A stretch of 39,234 nucleotides of DNA from Micromonospora haikouensis (GTDB lineage: Bacteria > Actinomycetota > Actinomycetes > Mycobacteriales > Micromonosporaceae): the NCBI RefSeq assembly GCF_900091595.1, contig NZ_FMCW01000034.1:1-39234 (forward strand), in the 5' to 3' direction. Position 1 is the first letter of the stretch. Each line of letters opens with the position of its first letter. Under the pieces are notes generated by a model. The model was not told where the DNA came from, ran no database searches, and saw nothing but the letters and a program-made list of their open reading frames with translations. The position numbers were made by a program, and so were the translations under genes. Shown in pieces: positions 1 through 7,593 of the stretch.

Positions 1-1
1 T

Positions 2-346
2 GGCTTCCGCGGTGGGGACCGTTCCGAGGGTGGTTTCCGTCGTGACGGTGATGCCCGCCAGGGCGGGTTCCGTGGCGGTGACCGTCGCGAGGGTGGCCCG
101 CGCGAGGGTGGCTTCCGCCGCGACGGGGAGACCCGCGAGCGCGGCTTCCGCGGCGGCGACCGTGAGGGCACCTTCCGCAGCGGCGACCGCCGTGAGGGCG
201 GTTTCCGCGGCGGCGAGCGGACCGGCGGTCACGGCGACCGCCCGCGCCGGGACGACCGGCCGGGATTCGAGGACCGACGCCGGGACGGCGGCTACGGCGG
301 CGGGGACGCGTCGCGCGACCGCCGGGACGACCGGCGTGACCGTGGC
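2..346 (+). repeat. Degenerate repeats encoding GGFR/RGGDR units
   Basis: Repeated blocks close to ggcttccgcggcggcgaccg recur with variation through this stretch. They encode Arg/Gly/Asp-rich units in the TPR protein. The repeats look like slippage-prone low-complexity coding DNA and probably continue left of the window. Confidence 0.7.
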
Positions 347-1315
347 GAGCAGTCGGGGGCTGCCGCCCCGGCGCTGCCCGACGAGATCGTCGCGTCCGAC
401 CTGGACCAGGCCGTCCGCGCGGAGTTGCTGTCGCTGGCCAAGCCGGTGGCGGACACCGTCGCCCGGCACCTCGTCGCGACCGGCCAGCTGATCGATGAGG
501 ACCCGGCGGAGGCGCTGGCGCACGCGCTCGCCGCGCGTCGGCTCGCGTCGCGCATCTCGGCGGTGCGCGAGGCGGTCGGGTTGGCCGCGTACCACGCGGG
601 GGAGTGGCAGACGGCGCTCGCCGAGCTGCGCACGTACCACCGGATGACCGGCTTGCAGAGCCATCTGGCCGTGCTCGCCGACTGCGAGCGGGCGCTCGGG
701 CGCCCGGAGCGGGCGATCGACCTGTTCCGGGGTGCCGACCGGGAGAAGCTCGACCAGGCCGTCGCGATCGAGCTGCTGATCGTCGCCGCCGGGGCCCGGG
801 GTGACCTCGGCCAGAAGGATGCGGCCGTGGCCATGCTCCAGGTCCGGGAGCTGACCAACGATGAGGCCGAGCCGTGGGCCGCCCGGCTCCGGTACGCGTA
901 CGCCGACGCGCTGCTCGCCGTGGGCCGCCGCGAGGAGGCCCGGGAGTGGTTCTCCCGGGCGGCCGACATCGACGCCGAGGGCGAGACGGACGCCGCCGAG
1001 CGGCTGCTCGAACTCGACGGGGTGCTGATCGAGGGCGACGACGTGGACGACGAGCCGGATGCCGACCTCACCGGCGGTGCGGACGCCGACGCCGCCGAGG
1101 ACGAAGACGACGCTGAAGACGAACACGACGAAGACGACGACTTCGACGAGGACGACGAAGACGGCGCCGACGCCGATGAGGACGACGAGGACATCGACGA
1201 CGACGAGGACGGCGCGGCCCGGGCGGCTGCGGACCGGACCGGGTCGGCACCGGTGGAGACCGAGCGGGGCGCGGAGTCCGCGGCTTCGCCCGAGCCGGGC
1301 GCGGATCTGCGGTGA
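2..1315 (+). CDS. Tetratricopeptide-like protein with Arg/Gly-rich N-terminus and acidic tail (5' partial)
   Basis: The reading frame is open from the left edge, so the start lies outside; 437 residues are visible. Residues 1 to about 115 are a low-complexity Arg/Gly/Asp region with repeated GGFR and RGGDR units. A helical alpha-solenoid region follows (about 135-335) with TPR-like helix pairs. The last 90 residues are dominated by Asp and Glu. Proteins of this layout occur upstream of a HAD phosphatase and tlyA across actinobacteria (position of Rv1691 in M. tuberculosis). Its function is unknown; the RGG-like basic end and acidic end suggest RNA or protein binding, which is inference. The stop overlaps the next start by 4 bases (GTGA), suggesting translational coupling. 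An in-frame internal start near 425 would remove the basic region, but coding continues upstream, so I regard that as unlikely. Confidence 0.8.
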   Translation, partial: GFRGGDRSEGGFRRDGDARQGGFRGGDRREGGPREGGFRRDGETRERGFRGGDREGTFRSGDRREGGFRGGERTGGHGDRPRRDDRPGFEDRRRDGGYGGGDASRDRRDDRRDRGEQSGAAAPALPDEIVASDLDQAVRAELLSLAKPVADTVARHLVATGQLIDEDPAEALAHALAARRLASRISAVREAVGLAAYHAGEWQTALAELRTYHRMTGLQSHLAVLADCERALGRPERAIDLFRGADREKLDQAVAIELLIVAAGARGDLGQKDAAVAMLQVRELTNDEAEPWAARLRYAYADALLAVGRREEAREWFSRAADIDAEGETDAAERLLELDGVLIEGDDVDDEPDADLTGGADADAAEDEDDAEDEHDEDDDFDEDDEDGADADEDDEDIDDDEDGAARAAADRTGSAPVETERGAESAASPEPGADLR

Positions 1316-2331
1316 CGACGGACACCGGGGACCGGCTGGTCGACGGATACTCGCTGGTCGTCTTCGACCTGGACGGGGTCATCTACCTGATCGACCAGCC
1401 GATCCCCGGCGCGGTCGAGGCGGTGGGACGGCTGCACGCCGAGGGGCGGGCGGTCGCGTACGCCACGAACAACGCGTCGCGGCGGGCCAGCGAGGTCGCC
1501 GACCTGCTCACCGGGATGGGTGTGCCCGCCGCAGCGGAGGAGGTGCTCACCTCGGCGGGCGCCTCCGCCGAGCTGCTGGCGGAGCGGCTGCCCGCCGGCT
1601 CGCCGGTCCTGGTGGTGGGGGCGGAGGCGCTGCGCGCCGAGATCACCGCCGCCGGGCTGCGCCCGGTGTCCCGCGTCGACGAGTCCCCCGTCGCCGTCGT
1701 GCAGGGGTACGGCCCGCAGGTCGGCTGGGCGGACCTGGCCGAGGCGTCCCTGGCCGTGCGGGCCGGGGCACAGTGGATCGCCACGAACACCGACCGGACC
1801 CTGCCCAGCGGGCGGGGACCGCTGCCGGGCAACGGGTCGCTGGTGGCCGTGCTGCGGACCGCGCTGGACCGTGAGCCCGACGTGGTCGTGGGCAAGCCCG
1901 AGCCGGCGCTGTTCGCCACCGCTGCCCGTCGGGCGGGGCAGGGGCGCACCCTCGTGGTGGGCGACCGGCTCGACACCGACATCGAGGGCGCCCGGCGGGC
2001 CGGCCTGGACAGCCTGCTCGTGCTGACCGGTGTCAGCGACGTACCCGAACTGCTTGCCGCCCCGGCGGCGCGCCGGCCGACGTACGTCTCGGTCGACCTC
2101 GCCGGGCTGTTCGACCCGGCGGCGGTGGTCCGGGTGCCGGGTGCCGCCGGGACGGGCGGTTGGTCGGCGCGCGCGACCGAAGATGGCCTGGAGCTGGCCG
2201 GTGCCGGCCGGCCGCTGGACGCCCTCGCCGCGCTCTGTGCCGTCGCCTGGACGACCGGCGCGGGCACGCGGGTACGGGCGGCTACGCCGGAGGCCGAGGC
2301 CGCCCTGGCCGCCCTCGGCCTGGCCGACTGA
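1312..2331 (+). CDS. HAD-IIA family hydrolase (phosphatase)
   Basis: This is a 339-residue HAD-superfamily phosphatase of the NagD/phosphoglycolate phosphatase type. Motif I is FDLDG (nucleophile D19, acid D21). Motif II lies at ATNNAS near residue 53, the motif III lysine is in VGKPEP near 193, and motif IV is GDRLDTDIEGA near 217. The C2-type cap sits between motifs II and III. A further 80 or so residues after the HAD core (from about 255) form a small alpha/beta tail. The GTG start overlaps the preceding stop. The substrate cannot be read from sequence; in this family it is a small phosphorylated metabolite. It corresponds in position to Rv1692, described as a glycerol-3-phosphate phosphatase. 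A strong hairpin follows the stop. Confidence 0.9.
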   Translation: MTTDTGDRLVDGYSLVVFDLDGVIYLIDQPIPGAVEAVGRLHAEGRAVAYATNNASRRASEVADLLTGMGVPAAAEEVLTSAGASAELLAERLPAGSPVLVVGAEALRAEITAAGLRPVSRVDESPVAVVQGYGPQVGWADLAEASLAVRAGAQWIATNTDRTLPSGRGPLPGNGSLVAVLRTALDREPDVVVGKPEPALFATAARRAGQGRTLVVGDRLDTDIEGARRAGLDSLLVLTGVSDVPELLAAPAARRPTYVSVDLAGLFDPAAVVRVPGAAGTGGWSARATEDGLELAGAGRPLDALAALCAVAWTTGAGTRVRAATPEAEAALAALGLAD

Positions 2332-2344
2332 CCCACCGAGCGAC

Positions 2345-2403
2345 GGGCGCAGCCCGCGCCGCCGACCCCGGTCGTTCCGGGTCCGGTGGCGCGGGCTGCG
2401 CCC
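2345..2403. terminator. Bidirectional hairpin terminator between convergent genes
   Basis: A long GC-rich inverted repeat has arms GGGCGCAGCCCGCGCC (2345-2360) and GGCGCGGGCTGCGCCC (2388-2403). It lies between the convergent HAD and SCP2 genes and could serve both. There is no U-tract, as is usual in high-GC actinobacteria. Confidence 0.75.
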
Positions 2404-2415
2404 GTATCGGGGCCG

Positions 2416-2754
2416 TCAGAGCAGCTTGCGGAGCTTCATGAGGTCGAACGGGTTCGCCTTGATCGACACCCGGCGGGACGCGATCGCCTTGGTCACGTCG
2501 AGCTGGCCGCGCACGAGGGCGAGCAGGTCGTCGCTGCTGGTGCTCAGTGCGATCTTCGCCTTGGGGTCGTCGCCGTCGGTCAGGTCGAGCAGCCGCCCGT
2601 CGGCGAGCCGGCCGTGGAAGGCGGTGTCCAGGTCGGTCACCCGGCAGGCCAGGGTGCGGTCCAGGTCGACCCGCTCCCGCACGGCGTCGGCGTTGCGGTC
2701 CAGCCGGGCGGCCAGATCCTGCAACGCCTGCCGGCACTCGTCCACGCTGGCCAC
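2416..2754 (-). CDS. SCP2 sterol-binding domain-like protein
   Basis: This 112-residue protein looks like a stand-alone SCP2 (sterol carrier protein 2) fold: a helical N-terminus, a central beta region (LDTAFHGRLADGRLLDLTDG), and a C-terminal helix ending KANPFDLMKLRKLL. In actinobacteria such proteins are hypothetical small lipid-binding proteins; no catalytic residues are expected and the ligand is unknown. It is the only reverse-strand gene in the first 18 kb. It is convergent to the HAD gene, sharing the hairpin at 2345-2403, and divergent from the phasin-like gene, with which it shares a 112-base promoter region. The ATG start is supported by upstream sequence with an AGGAGA-like ribosome site. 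Confidence 0.75.
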   Translation of the reverse strand: MASVDECRQALQDLAARLDRNADAVRERVDLDRTLACRVTDLDTAFHGRLADGRLLDLTDGDDPKAKIALSTSSDDLLALVRGQLDVTKAIASRRVSIKANPFDLMKLRKLL

Positions 2755-2866
2755 TTTGTCTCCTCACGCACGCCACGTCCGTTTCCCGGCACCGTACCGC
2801 AATGGGCGTCCCACGGCGCCCGGTAGCGTGAGACCCGCAACCCCCACCCCGCGGAAGGACTCAGGC

Positions 2867-3409
2867 ATGCAGGACGCGTGGCGCGCCTACCTCGGACTGG
2901 CCATGGGCCTGACGGAGGCGCCCCGGAAGAAGGCACAGGACGTGGTGCGTCGGGTCGTCGGCTCCGGCGAGGCGACGGCGACCCAACTCCAGGCCCTCGC
3001 CGAGGAACTGGTCTCGACCGGCGCGGCCAACCGGGAGGCGCTGACGAAGCTGGTGCGCTTCGAGGTCGACCGCGCGCTCGGCGCGGTCGGGCTGGCCACC
3101 GCCGACGAGGTTGCCGAGCTGACCCGCCGGGTGCACGAGCTGGAACGCCAGCTACGGGAGGCCCGGACCGGCCCCGCCGAAGCCGCCCCGCAGACGTCGG
3201 CCCCCCAGCCGCCTGCGGCGGAGCCGTCCGCGTCGCCTGCCCCCGTGGCGAAGAAGGCGGTCGCGAAGAAAGCCGTCGCCAAGAAGGCCGTCGCCAAGAA
3301 GGCACCCGCCACGGTGAGTCGCACCGAGTCGGAGGCAGGGGCGCCGGAACCGGCCCGCCCGGCGAAGAAGGCGCCGGCCCGCAAGCAGCAGCCGGGCGGT
3401 GCGGCGTGA
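2867..3409 (+). CDS. Phasin/histone H1-like protein with Lys-Ala repeat tail
   Basis: A 180-residue protein. Residues 1-100 are amphipathic helix resembling phasin or polyhydroxyalkanoate granule-associated proteins: a short N-terminal helix, then a coiled-coil region around VAELTRRVHELERQL. The rest is a Pro/Ala linker, four perfect VAKKA repeats (about residues 127-146) and a Lys/Pro/Ala end, like the tails of actinobacterial histone-like proteins. It may coat hydrophobic surfaces or bind nucleic acid through the basic tail; both are inference. ATG is preceded by GGAAGGA. Its stop is 28 bases before the next proposed start, in a run of genes continuing to tlyA. I do not recognise a specific gene name. 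Confidence 0.7.
   Translation: MQDAWRAYLGLAMGLTEAPRKKAQDVVRRVVGSGEATATQLQALAEELVSTGAANREALTKLVRFEVDRALGAVGLATADEVAELTRRVHELERQLREARTGPAEAAPQTSAPQPPAAEPSASPAPVAKKAVAKKAVAKKAVAKKAPATVSRTESEAGAPEPARPAKKAPARKQQPGGAA
3245..3304 (+). repeat. Four tandem 15-base repeats (VAKKA)
   Basis: Four tandem units encode Val-Ala-Lys-Lys-Ala. The codons vary at third positions, so the repeat is maintained at protein level and not only by recent slippage. Confidence 0.85.
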
Positions 3410-3437
3410 GGGTGCCCGTGCCGGGTCGGAACCGGCG

Positions 3438-3692
3438 GTGAGCGGGCCGTTCCGGCCGGGCCCACCGCCCGGCGGCCGGCCCGCGCCGCCGCCGGGGCCC
3501 CGGCCGGGCCCGCCACCTCGTCCGGTGACCGACGCCGACGACGGCGACGGCGACGCCCGGCATCCGGCCGTGGACGCCGCGGTGCAGGCGATGGCGAACG
3601 CCGCGTCGCTCTCCCCGGCCGACCAGATCCCGCAGTACGAGGCCGCGTACCAGACGCTGCGGGAAACCCTCGCCACCATCGACCAGGCCTGA
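3438..3692 (+). CDS. Small conserved actinobacterial protein upstream of tlyA
   Basis: An 84-residue protein with a Pro/Gly-rich N-terminus and a conserved C-terminal helical part (HPAVDAAVQAMANAA then YEAAYQTLRETLATID). Small proteins of this kind sit directly upstream of tlyA in many actinobacteria (Rv1693 position). Function is unknown. I chose GTG at 3438 (VSGPFRPG); an in-frame GTG at 3399 would add 13 residues and overlap the previous gene. It ends 19 bases before tlyA and is probably co-transcribed with it. Confidence 0.65.
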   Translation: MSGPFRPGPPPGGRPAPPPGPRPGPPPRPVTDADDGDGDARHPAVDAAVQAMANAASLSPADQIPQYEAAYQTLRETLATIDQA

Positions 3693-3711
3693 CCGACCGG
3701 AGATCCACCCC

Positions 3712-4572
3712 ATGGCACGTCGCAACCGGCTCGACGCCGAACTCGTCCGTCGCGGTCTGGCCCGGTCCCGTGAGCAGGCCGCCGCGCTGGTCGAGGCCGG
3801 CCGGGTCCAGCTGCGCGGGGTGCCGGCCCGCAAGGCCGCCGCGCTGGTCGACCCCGCCGATCCGCTGCTGGTCACCGGTGCCGACCCCACCTCGGAGTAC
3901 GTCTCCCGGGGCGGCCACAAGCTGGCCGGCGCGCTGGCCGCGTTCACCCCGGACGGGCTGCGGGTGGCGGGCCGGCGCTGCCTCGACGCCGGCGCGTCGA
4001 CCGGCGGCTTCACCGACGTCCTGCTGCGCGCCGACGCGGCCGAGGTCGTCGCCGTGGACGTCGGCTACGGGCAGCTCGCGTGGGCGCTGCGCACCGACGA
4101 CCGGGTACGGGTGTTCGAGCGGACCAACGTCCGCACGCTGACCCCGGAGGCGATCGGCGGGGAGGTCGACCTGACGGTGGCGGACCTGTCGTTCATCTCG
4201 CTGCGGTTGGTGCTGCCGGCGCTGGCCGCCTGCACCCGGGCCGACGGCGACCTGGCGTTGATGGTGAAGCCCCAGTTCGAGGTCGGCAGGGAACGCGTCG
4301 GCGCGGGCGGGGTCGTGCGCGATCCGGCGCTGCGCGCCGAGGCGGTCCTGGCCGTGTCGGCGGCGGCAGCCCTGCTCGGGCTGGGGCTTGCCGGGGTGAC
4401 CGCCAGCCCGCTGCCGGGGCCCAGCGGCAACGTCGAGTTCTTCGTATGGTTACGCCGGGGCGCGCCGGCGGCCGACCCGGAGCGGGTGCGGGCCGTCGTG
4501 GCGGCCGGCCCGCAGGGCGCGAGCCTGTCCGGTGACGCGCCGGACGCGGCCCCGGAGGAGGTGGCAGGGTGA
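3712..4572 (+). CDS. tlyA: TlyA family rRNA 2'-O-methyltransferase
   Basis: A 286-residue SAM-dependent methyltransferase of the TlyA/hemolysin A family. In mycobacteria TlyA 2'-O-methylates cytidines in 16S and 23S rRNA, and its loss gives capreomycin/viomycin resistance. Residues 1 to about 62 form an S4 RNA-binding domain (RNRLDAELVRRGLARSREQA). A Rossmann-like FtsJ domain follows: SAM-binding DAGASTGG at 92-99, acidic DVGYGQLAW, VADLSFISL, and catalytic-type lysine in MVKPQFEVG. Length matches the family. ATG is the first codon after a GGAGATCC-type ribosome site. Its stop overlaps a small ORF made of a tandem repeat (4569-4682) that leads into nadK. The older name haemolysin is misleading. 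Confidence 0.93.
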   Translation: MARRNRLDAELVRRGLARSREQAAALVEAGRVQLRGVPARKAAALVDPADPLLVTGADPTSEYVSRGGHKLAGALAAFTPDGLRVAGRRCLDAGASTGGFTDVLLRADAAEVVAVDVGYGQLAWALRTDDRVRVFERTNVRTLTPEAIGGEVDLTVADLSFISLRLVLPALAACTRADGDLALMVKPQFEVGRERVGAGGVVRDPALRAEAVLAVSAAAALLGLGLAGVTASPLPGPSGNVEFFVWLRRGAPAADPERVRAVVAAGPQGASLSGDAPDAAPEEVAG

Positions 4573-4667
4573 GCGCGAGGAGTGAGCTGGCGAGCCCCGC
4601 AGTCGCGAACGGAGGCGGCGGGGTGAGCGCGAGGAGTGAGCTGGCGAGCCCCGCAGTCGCGAACGGA
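4567..4667 (+). repeat. Two perfect 47-base direct repeats, 54-base period
   Basis: Copies at 4567-4613 and 4621-4667 are identical (gggtgagcgcgaggagtgag to cgaacgga) with a 7-base spacer. The first copy contains the tlyA stop, and the second ends at the ribosome site of nadK. From memory, this GAGCGCGAGGAGTGAG-type sequence recurs in Micromonospora genomes; a genome count would settle whether it is a dispersed element. Confidence 0.9.
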
Positions 4668-4682
4668 AGGTGGATCCGTTGA
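4569..4682 (+). CDS. Possible 37-residue coupling ORF made of the tandem repeat
   Basis: GTG at 4569 overlaps the tlyA stop (GTGA), and the TGA at 4680-4682 overlaps the proposed TTG start of nadK (TTGA). Between them is an open frame of two copies of VSARSELASPAVANG separated by GGG and ending RWIR. The 54-base period is exactly 18 codons, so the duplication keeps frame. Both overlaps are typical of translational coupling. The peptide resembles nothing I know and may have no function beyond carrying ribosomes from tlyA to nadK. It could equally be a chance reading through a dispersed repeat. Confidence 0.35.
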   Translation: MSARSELASPAVANGGGGVSARSELASPAVANGRWIR

Positions 4683-5563
4683 GTCGTACCGCGCTGCTGG
4701 TGACGCACACCGGCCGGCGTCGCAGCACGGAGCACGCGCGGGCGGTCGCGGCGGACCTGATCGCCGCGGGGTTCGAGGTGCGGGTGGTGGCCGAGGAGGC
4801 CGACGACCTGGACCTGCCGGGCGTGGTGCCGGTGGCGGGGCCGGAGGCCGCCGAGGGGGCCGAGATCGTCTTCGCCCTGGGTGGGGACGGCACGTTCCTG
4901 CGCGCGGCGGAGCTGGCCCGGCCGGCGAAGGTGCCGCTGCTCGGCATCAACCTGGGCAAGGTCGGCTTCCTCGCCGAGGCGGAGATCGACGACCTGGACG
5001 TGGCGGTGCGCGACGTGGTGGACCGCAACTACACGGTGGACGAGCGGCTCACCCTCGACGTGACGGCGCAGTTCGACGGTGGCCCGACGATCGAGTCCTG
5101 GGCGCTCAACGAGATCAGCGTCGAGAAGGGCGAGCGGGCCCAGATGCTGGAGCTGCTGGTCGACGTGGACGGCCGGCCGCTGTCGCGGTACGGCTGCGAC
5201 GGCGTGGTCTGCGCGACCCCCACGGGCTCGACGGCGTACGCGTTCTCGGGCGGCGGGCCGGTGGTCTGGCCGGAGGTGGAGGCCCTGCTGCTGGTCCCGA
5301 TCAGCGCGCACGCGCTGTTCAGCCGGCCGTTGGTGACCGCGCCCACGTCGACGTTCTCGATCACGGTGGACCCGTTCACCACCCTCGCGGTGCTGTGTTG
5401 CGACGGCCGGCGCGTCTACGACCTGCCGCCCGGGGCGCAGGTGACGGTGCGGCGGGGCGCGCTGCCGGTGCGGGTGGTGCGGCTGCGGACCCGGTCGTTC
5501 ACCGACCGACTGGTGGCGAAGTTCGGGTTGCCGGTGCACGGCTGGCGGGGCAACCGCAGGTGA
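4679..5563 (+). CDS. nadK: NAD kinase
   Basis: ATP- or polyphosphate-dependent NAD kinase, 294 residues, making NADP. The hallmark GGDG motif is at residues 68-71 (LGGDGTFLRAAEL), followed by GINLGKVGFLAE. The NE/D motif (ALNEISVEKG) and the ATPTGSTAYAFSGGGPV segment that binds NAD complete the fold. I prefer TTG at 4679 (LSRTALLVTHTGRR), which has GGAAGGTGG about 6 bases upstream. A GTG at 4670 lies inside that ribosome site and would add three residues. It sits between tlyA and recN, the same order as Rv1694-Rv1696. Confidence 0.94.
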   Translation: MSRTALLVTHTGRRRSTEHARAVAADLIAAGFEVRVVAEEADDLDLPGVVPVAGPEAAEGAEIVFALGGDGTFLRAAELARPAKVPLLGINLGKVGFLAEAEIDDLDVAVRDVVDRNYTVDERLTLDVTAQFDGGPTIESWALNEISVEKGERAQMLELLVDVDGRPLSRYGCDGVVCATPTGSTAYAFSGGGPVVWPEVEALLLVPISAHALFSRPLVTAPTSTFSITVDPFTTLAVLCCDGRRVYDLPPGAQVTVRRGALPVRVVRLRTRSFTDRLVAKFGLPVHGWRGNRR

Positions 5564-5685
5564 GCGACGTCTCCGGGGCGGCCCGGCGGCGCGGGTCGAC
5601 CGCTGGTCGGCCGGGGTTCCGGCGGAGGTGACGGGGGCGGCCGCCGGCGGGCGGTCACCGCGTCCCGGCCGTGCCGGCTGGTCAA

Positions 5686-5708
5686 CTGTCAGGGCCCGCG
5701 TCTACTGT
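5686..5708 (+). promoter_or_regulatory. RecA-NDp/PafBC-type DNA-damage promoter of recN
   Basis: CTGTCAGGG (5686-5694), exactly 8 bases, then TACTGT (5703-5708). This fits the mycobacterial RecA/LexA-independent damage promoter consensus tTGTCRgtg-N8-TAnnnT, which is bound by the WYL-domain activator PafBC. Transcription would start about 5715, one or two bases before the recN GTG, giving a nearly leaderless mRNA. I saw no GAAC-N4-GTTC LexA box here. Confidence 0.6.
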
Positions 5709-5716
5709 CGGGTGCT

Positions 5717-7474
5717 GTGCTGGAAGAGCTGCGCATCACCGGACTGGGCGTCATCGAGGACACCACGCTGCCGTTGGCCGGCGGGATGAACGTCATCACC
5801 GGCGAGACCGGTGCGGGCAAGACGATGGTGGTGACCGGCCTCGGCCTGCTCTTCGGCGGCCGGGCCGACGCGGGCCGGGTGCGGGCCCAGCCGGGTCGGG
5901 CGGTGGTCGAGGGGCGGCTGCGGCTCGGTGGCCGGGTGGCCGCCGCCGTGCACGCCCGGGTCACCGACGCCGGCGGGGAGCCTGACGACGACGGTTCGCT
6001 GCTGCTGAGCCGCACGGTCACCGTGGAGGGTCGCTCGCGGGCGCACCTGGGCGGGCGCGGCATGCCGGTGGCGATGCTCGGCGAGGTCGGCGAGCAGGTG
6101 GTGGCGGTGCACGGCCAGTCCGACCAGTTGCGCCTGCTGCGGCCGGCCGAGCAGCGGGCCGCGCTGGACCGGTTCGCCGGCCCGGAGCACGAGAAGCTCC
6201 TCGACGCGCTGCGGGAGGCGTACGCCCGGTGGCGGGCGGTGGTCGACGACCTGGCCGACCGGCGGCGCAACGCCCGGGCGCGCCACCAGGAGGCGGACCT
6301 GCTCCGGCTGGGGCTCGACGAGATCAGCCGGGTGGATCCGCAGCCGGGCGAGGACGACGAGTTGCGGGCCGAGGCGCAGCGCCTGGAGCACGCGGAGGGG
6401 CTGCGTACGGCGGCGCAGACGGCGCACCAGTGCGTCGCGGGCGGCACCGAGCCGACCGACGAGACGCCGGACGCCACGGCGCTGCTGGGGCTGGCCCGGC
6501 GCACCCTGGAGGCCCAGGCGGGCACCGATCCGGCGCTGGGTGACCTGGCGGCCCGGTTGGAGGAGGCGGCGACGCTGGTCGCGGACGTGTCGGCGGAGCT
6601 GTCGACGTATCTGGCGGCGTTGGACGCGGACCCGGCCCGGTTGCAGGTCGTCTACGAGCGGCGGGCGGCGCTGCGGGCGTTGACCCGTAAGTACGCCGAC
6701 GACGTCGACGGGGTGGTGGCGTGGGCGGAGCGGGCGCGGACGCGGCTGTCCGATCTGGACACCTCCGACGACGTGCTGGACGAGCTGGACCGGGAGGCCG
6801 CCCGGCTGGCCGGTGAGGTGGCCGAGCTGGCGGGGCGGGTGTCGGCGTCCCGGCAGGAGGCGGCGTCCCGGTTCGCCGAGCAGGTGACGGTCGAGCTGGC
6901 CGGGTTGGCGATGCCGCACGCCCGCATCGAGGTGGCGGTGCTGCCCCGGCCGGCGGGCAGGTCGGAGCCGAGCCTGGCGGTCAACGGCGTGGAGGTGGGC
7001 GTCGGCCCGGACGGCGGCGACGAGGTGGAGCTGCGGCTGTTGGCGCACCCGGGGGCCCCGTCGCTGCCGTTGCAGCGGGGCGCGTCCGGCGGTGAGCTGT
7101 CCCGGGTGATGCTTGCCATCGAGGTGGTGTTCGCGGGCTCGGGTGGCCCGCCGACGCTGGTCTTCGACGAGGTCGACGCGGGCGTGGGCGGCCAGGCGGC
7201 GGTGGAGATCGGCCGGCGGTTGGCCCGGCTGGCCCGCAGCCACCAGGTGCTGGTGGTCACCCACCTGCCGCAGGTGGCGGCGTTCGCCGACCGGCACCTG
7301 GTGGTGGCGAAGGACACGGGTGGCGCGGTGACCACCAGCGGCGTGCGGGTGGTGGAGGACACCGAGCGGGCCCGGGAGCTGGCCCGGATGCTGGCGGGTT
7401 TGCCGGATTCGGATCTGGGTATCGCTCACGCCGAGGAGCTGTTGGCCGTGGCGGCGCGCGAAAGGCGGCCGTGA
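5717..7474 (+). CDS. recN: DNA repair protein RecN
   Basis: A 585-residue SMC-like ATPase that acts at double-strand breaks. Walker A is GETGAGKT (29-36). The middle is long helical coiled-coil (about 155-365). The ABC signature region GASGGELSRVMLA is near 455, and Walker B LVFDEVDAGVGG near 481, followed by HLPQVAAFADRHLVV with the switch-type histidine. Length is normal. GTG at 5717 encodes LEELRITGLGVIEDT, the usual RecN N-terminus. A damage-type promoter lies immediately upstream, so recN probably has its own transcript separate from nadK. It ends 119 bases before steA. Confidence 0.95.
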   Translation: MLEELRITGLGVIEDTTLPLAGGMNVITGETGAGKTMVVTGLGLLFGGRADAGRVRAQPGRAVVEGRLRLGGRVAAAVHARVTDAGGEPDDDGSLLLSRTVTVEGRSRAHLGGRGMPVAMLGEVGEQVVAVHGQSDQLRLLRPAEQRAALDRFAGPEHEKLLDALREAYARWRAVVDDLADRRRNARARHQEADLLRLGLDEISRVDPQPGEDDELRAEAQRLEHAEGLRTAAQTAHQCVAGGTEPTDETPDATALLGLARRTLEAQAGTDPALGDLAARLEEAATLVADVSAELSTYLAALDADPARLQVVYERRAALRALTRKYADDVDGVVAWAERARTRLSDLDTSDDVLDELDREAARLAGEVAELAGRVSASRQEAASRFAEQVTVELAGLAMPHARIEVAVLPRPAGRSEPSLAVNGVEVGVGPDGGDEVELRLLAHPGAPSLPLQRGASGGELSRVMLAIEVVFAGSGGPPTLVFDEVDAGVGGQAAVEIGRRLARLARSHQVLVVTHLPQVAAFADRHLVVAKDTGGAVTTSGVRVVEDTERARELARMLAGLPDSDLGIAHAEELLAVAARERRP

Positions 7475-7495
7475 CGGCGGGTATTGTGAGCGCGC

Positions 7496-7581
7496 GCACA
7501 CCGTGGCGCGCTCCGGTGTGCTTCCCTGGGTAGGCGGCCCTGCTCAGGCATGTCGCGACAGAAAAGCCTGCCTCACATGCC
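7496..7581 (+). other. Two hairpins between recN and steA
   Basis: Hairpin 1 pairs GCACACCG (7496-7503) with CGGTGTGC (7514-7521) and could end the recN transcript. Hairpin 2 pairs GGCATGT (7547-7553) with ACATGCC (7575-7581); its right arm abuts the AGGA ribosome site of steA, and its left arm runs into the palindrome TGTCGCGACA. Hairpin 2 could affect steA translation; that is inference. Confidence 0.4.
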
Positions 7582-7593
7582 AGGATGGTCACG

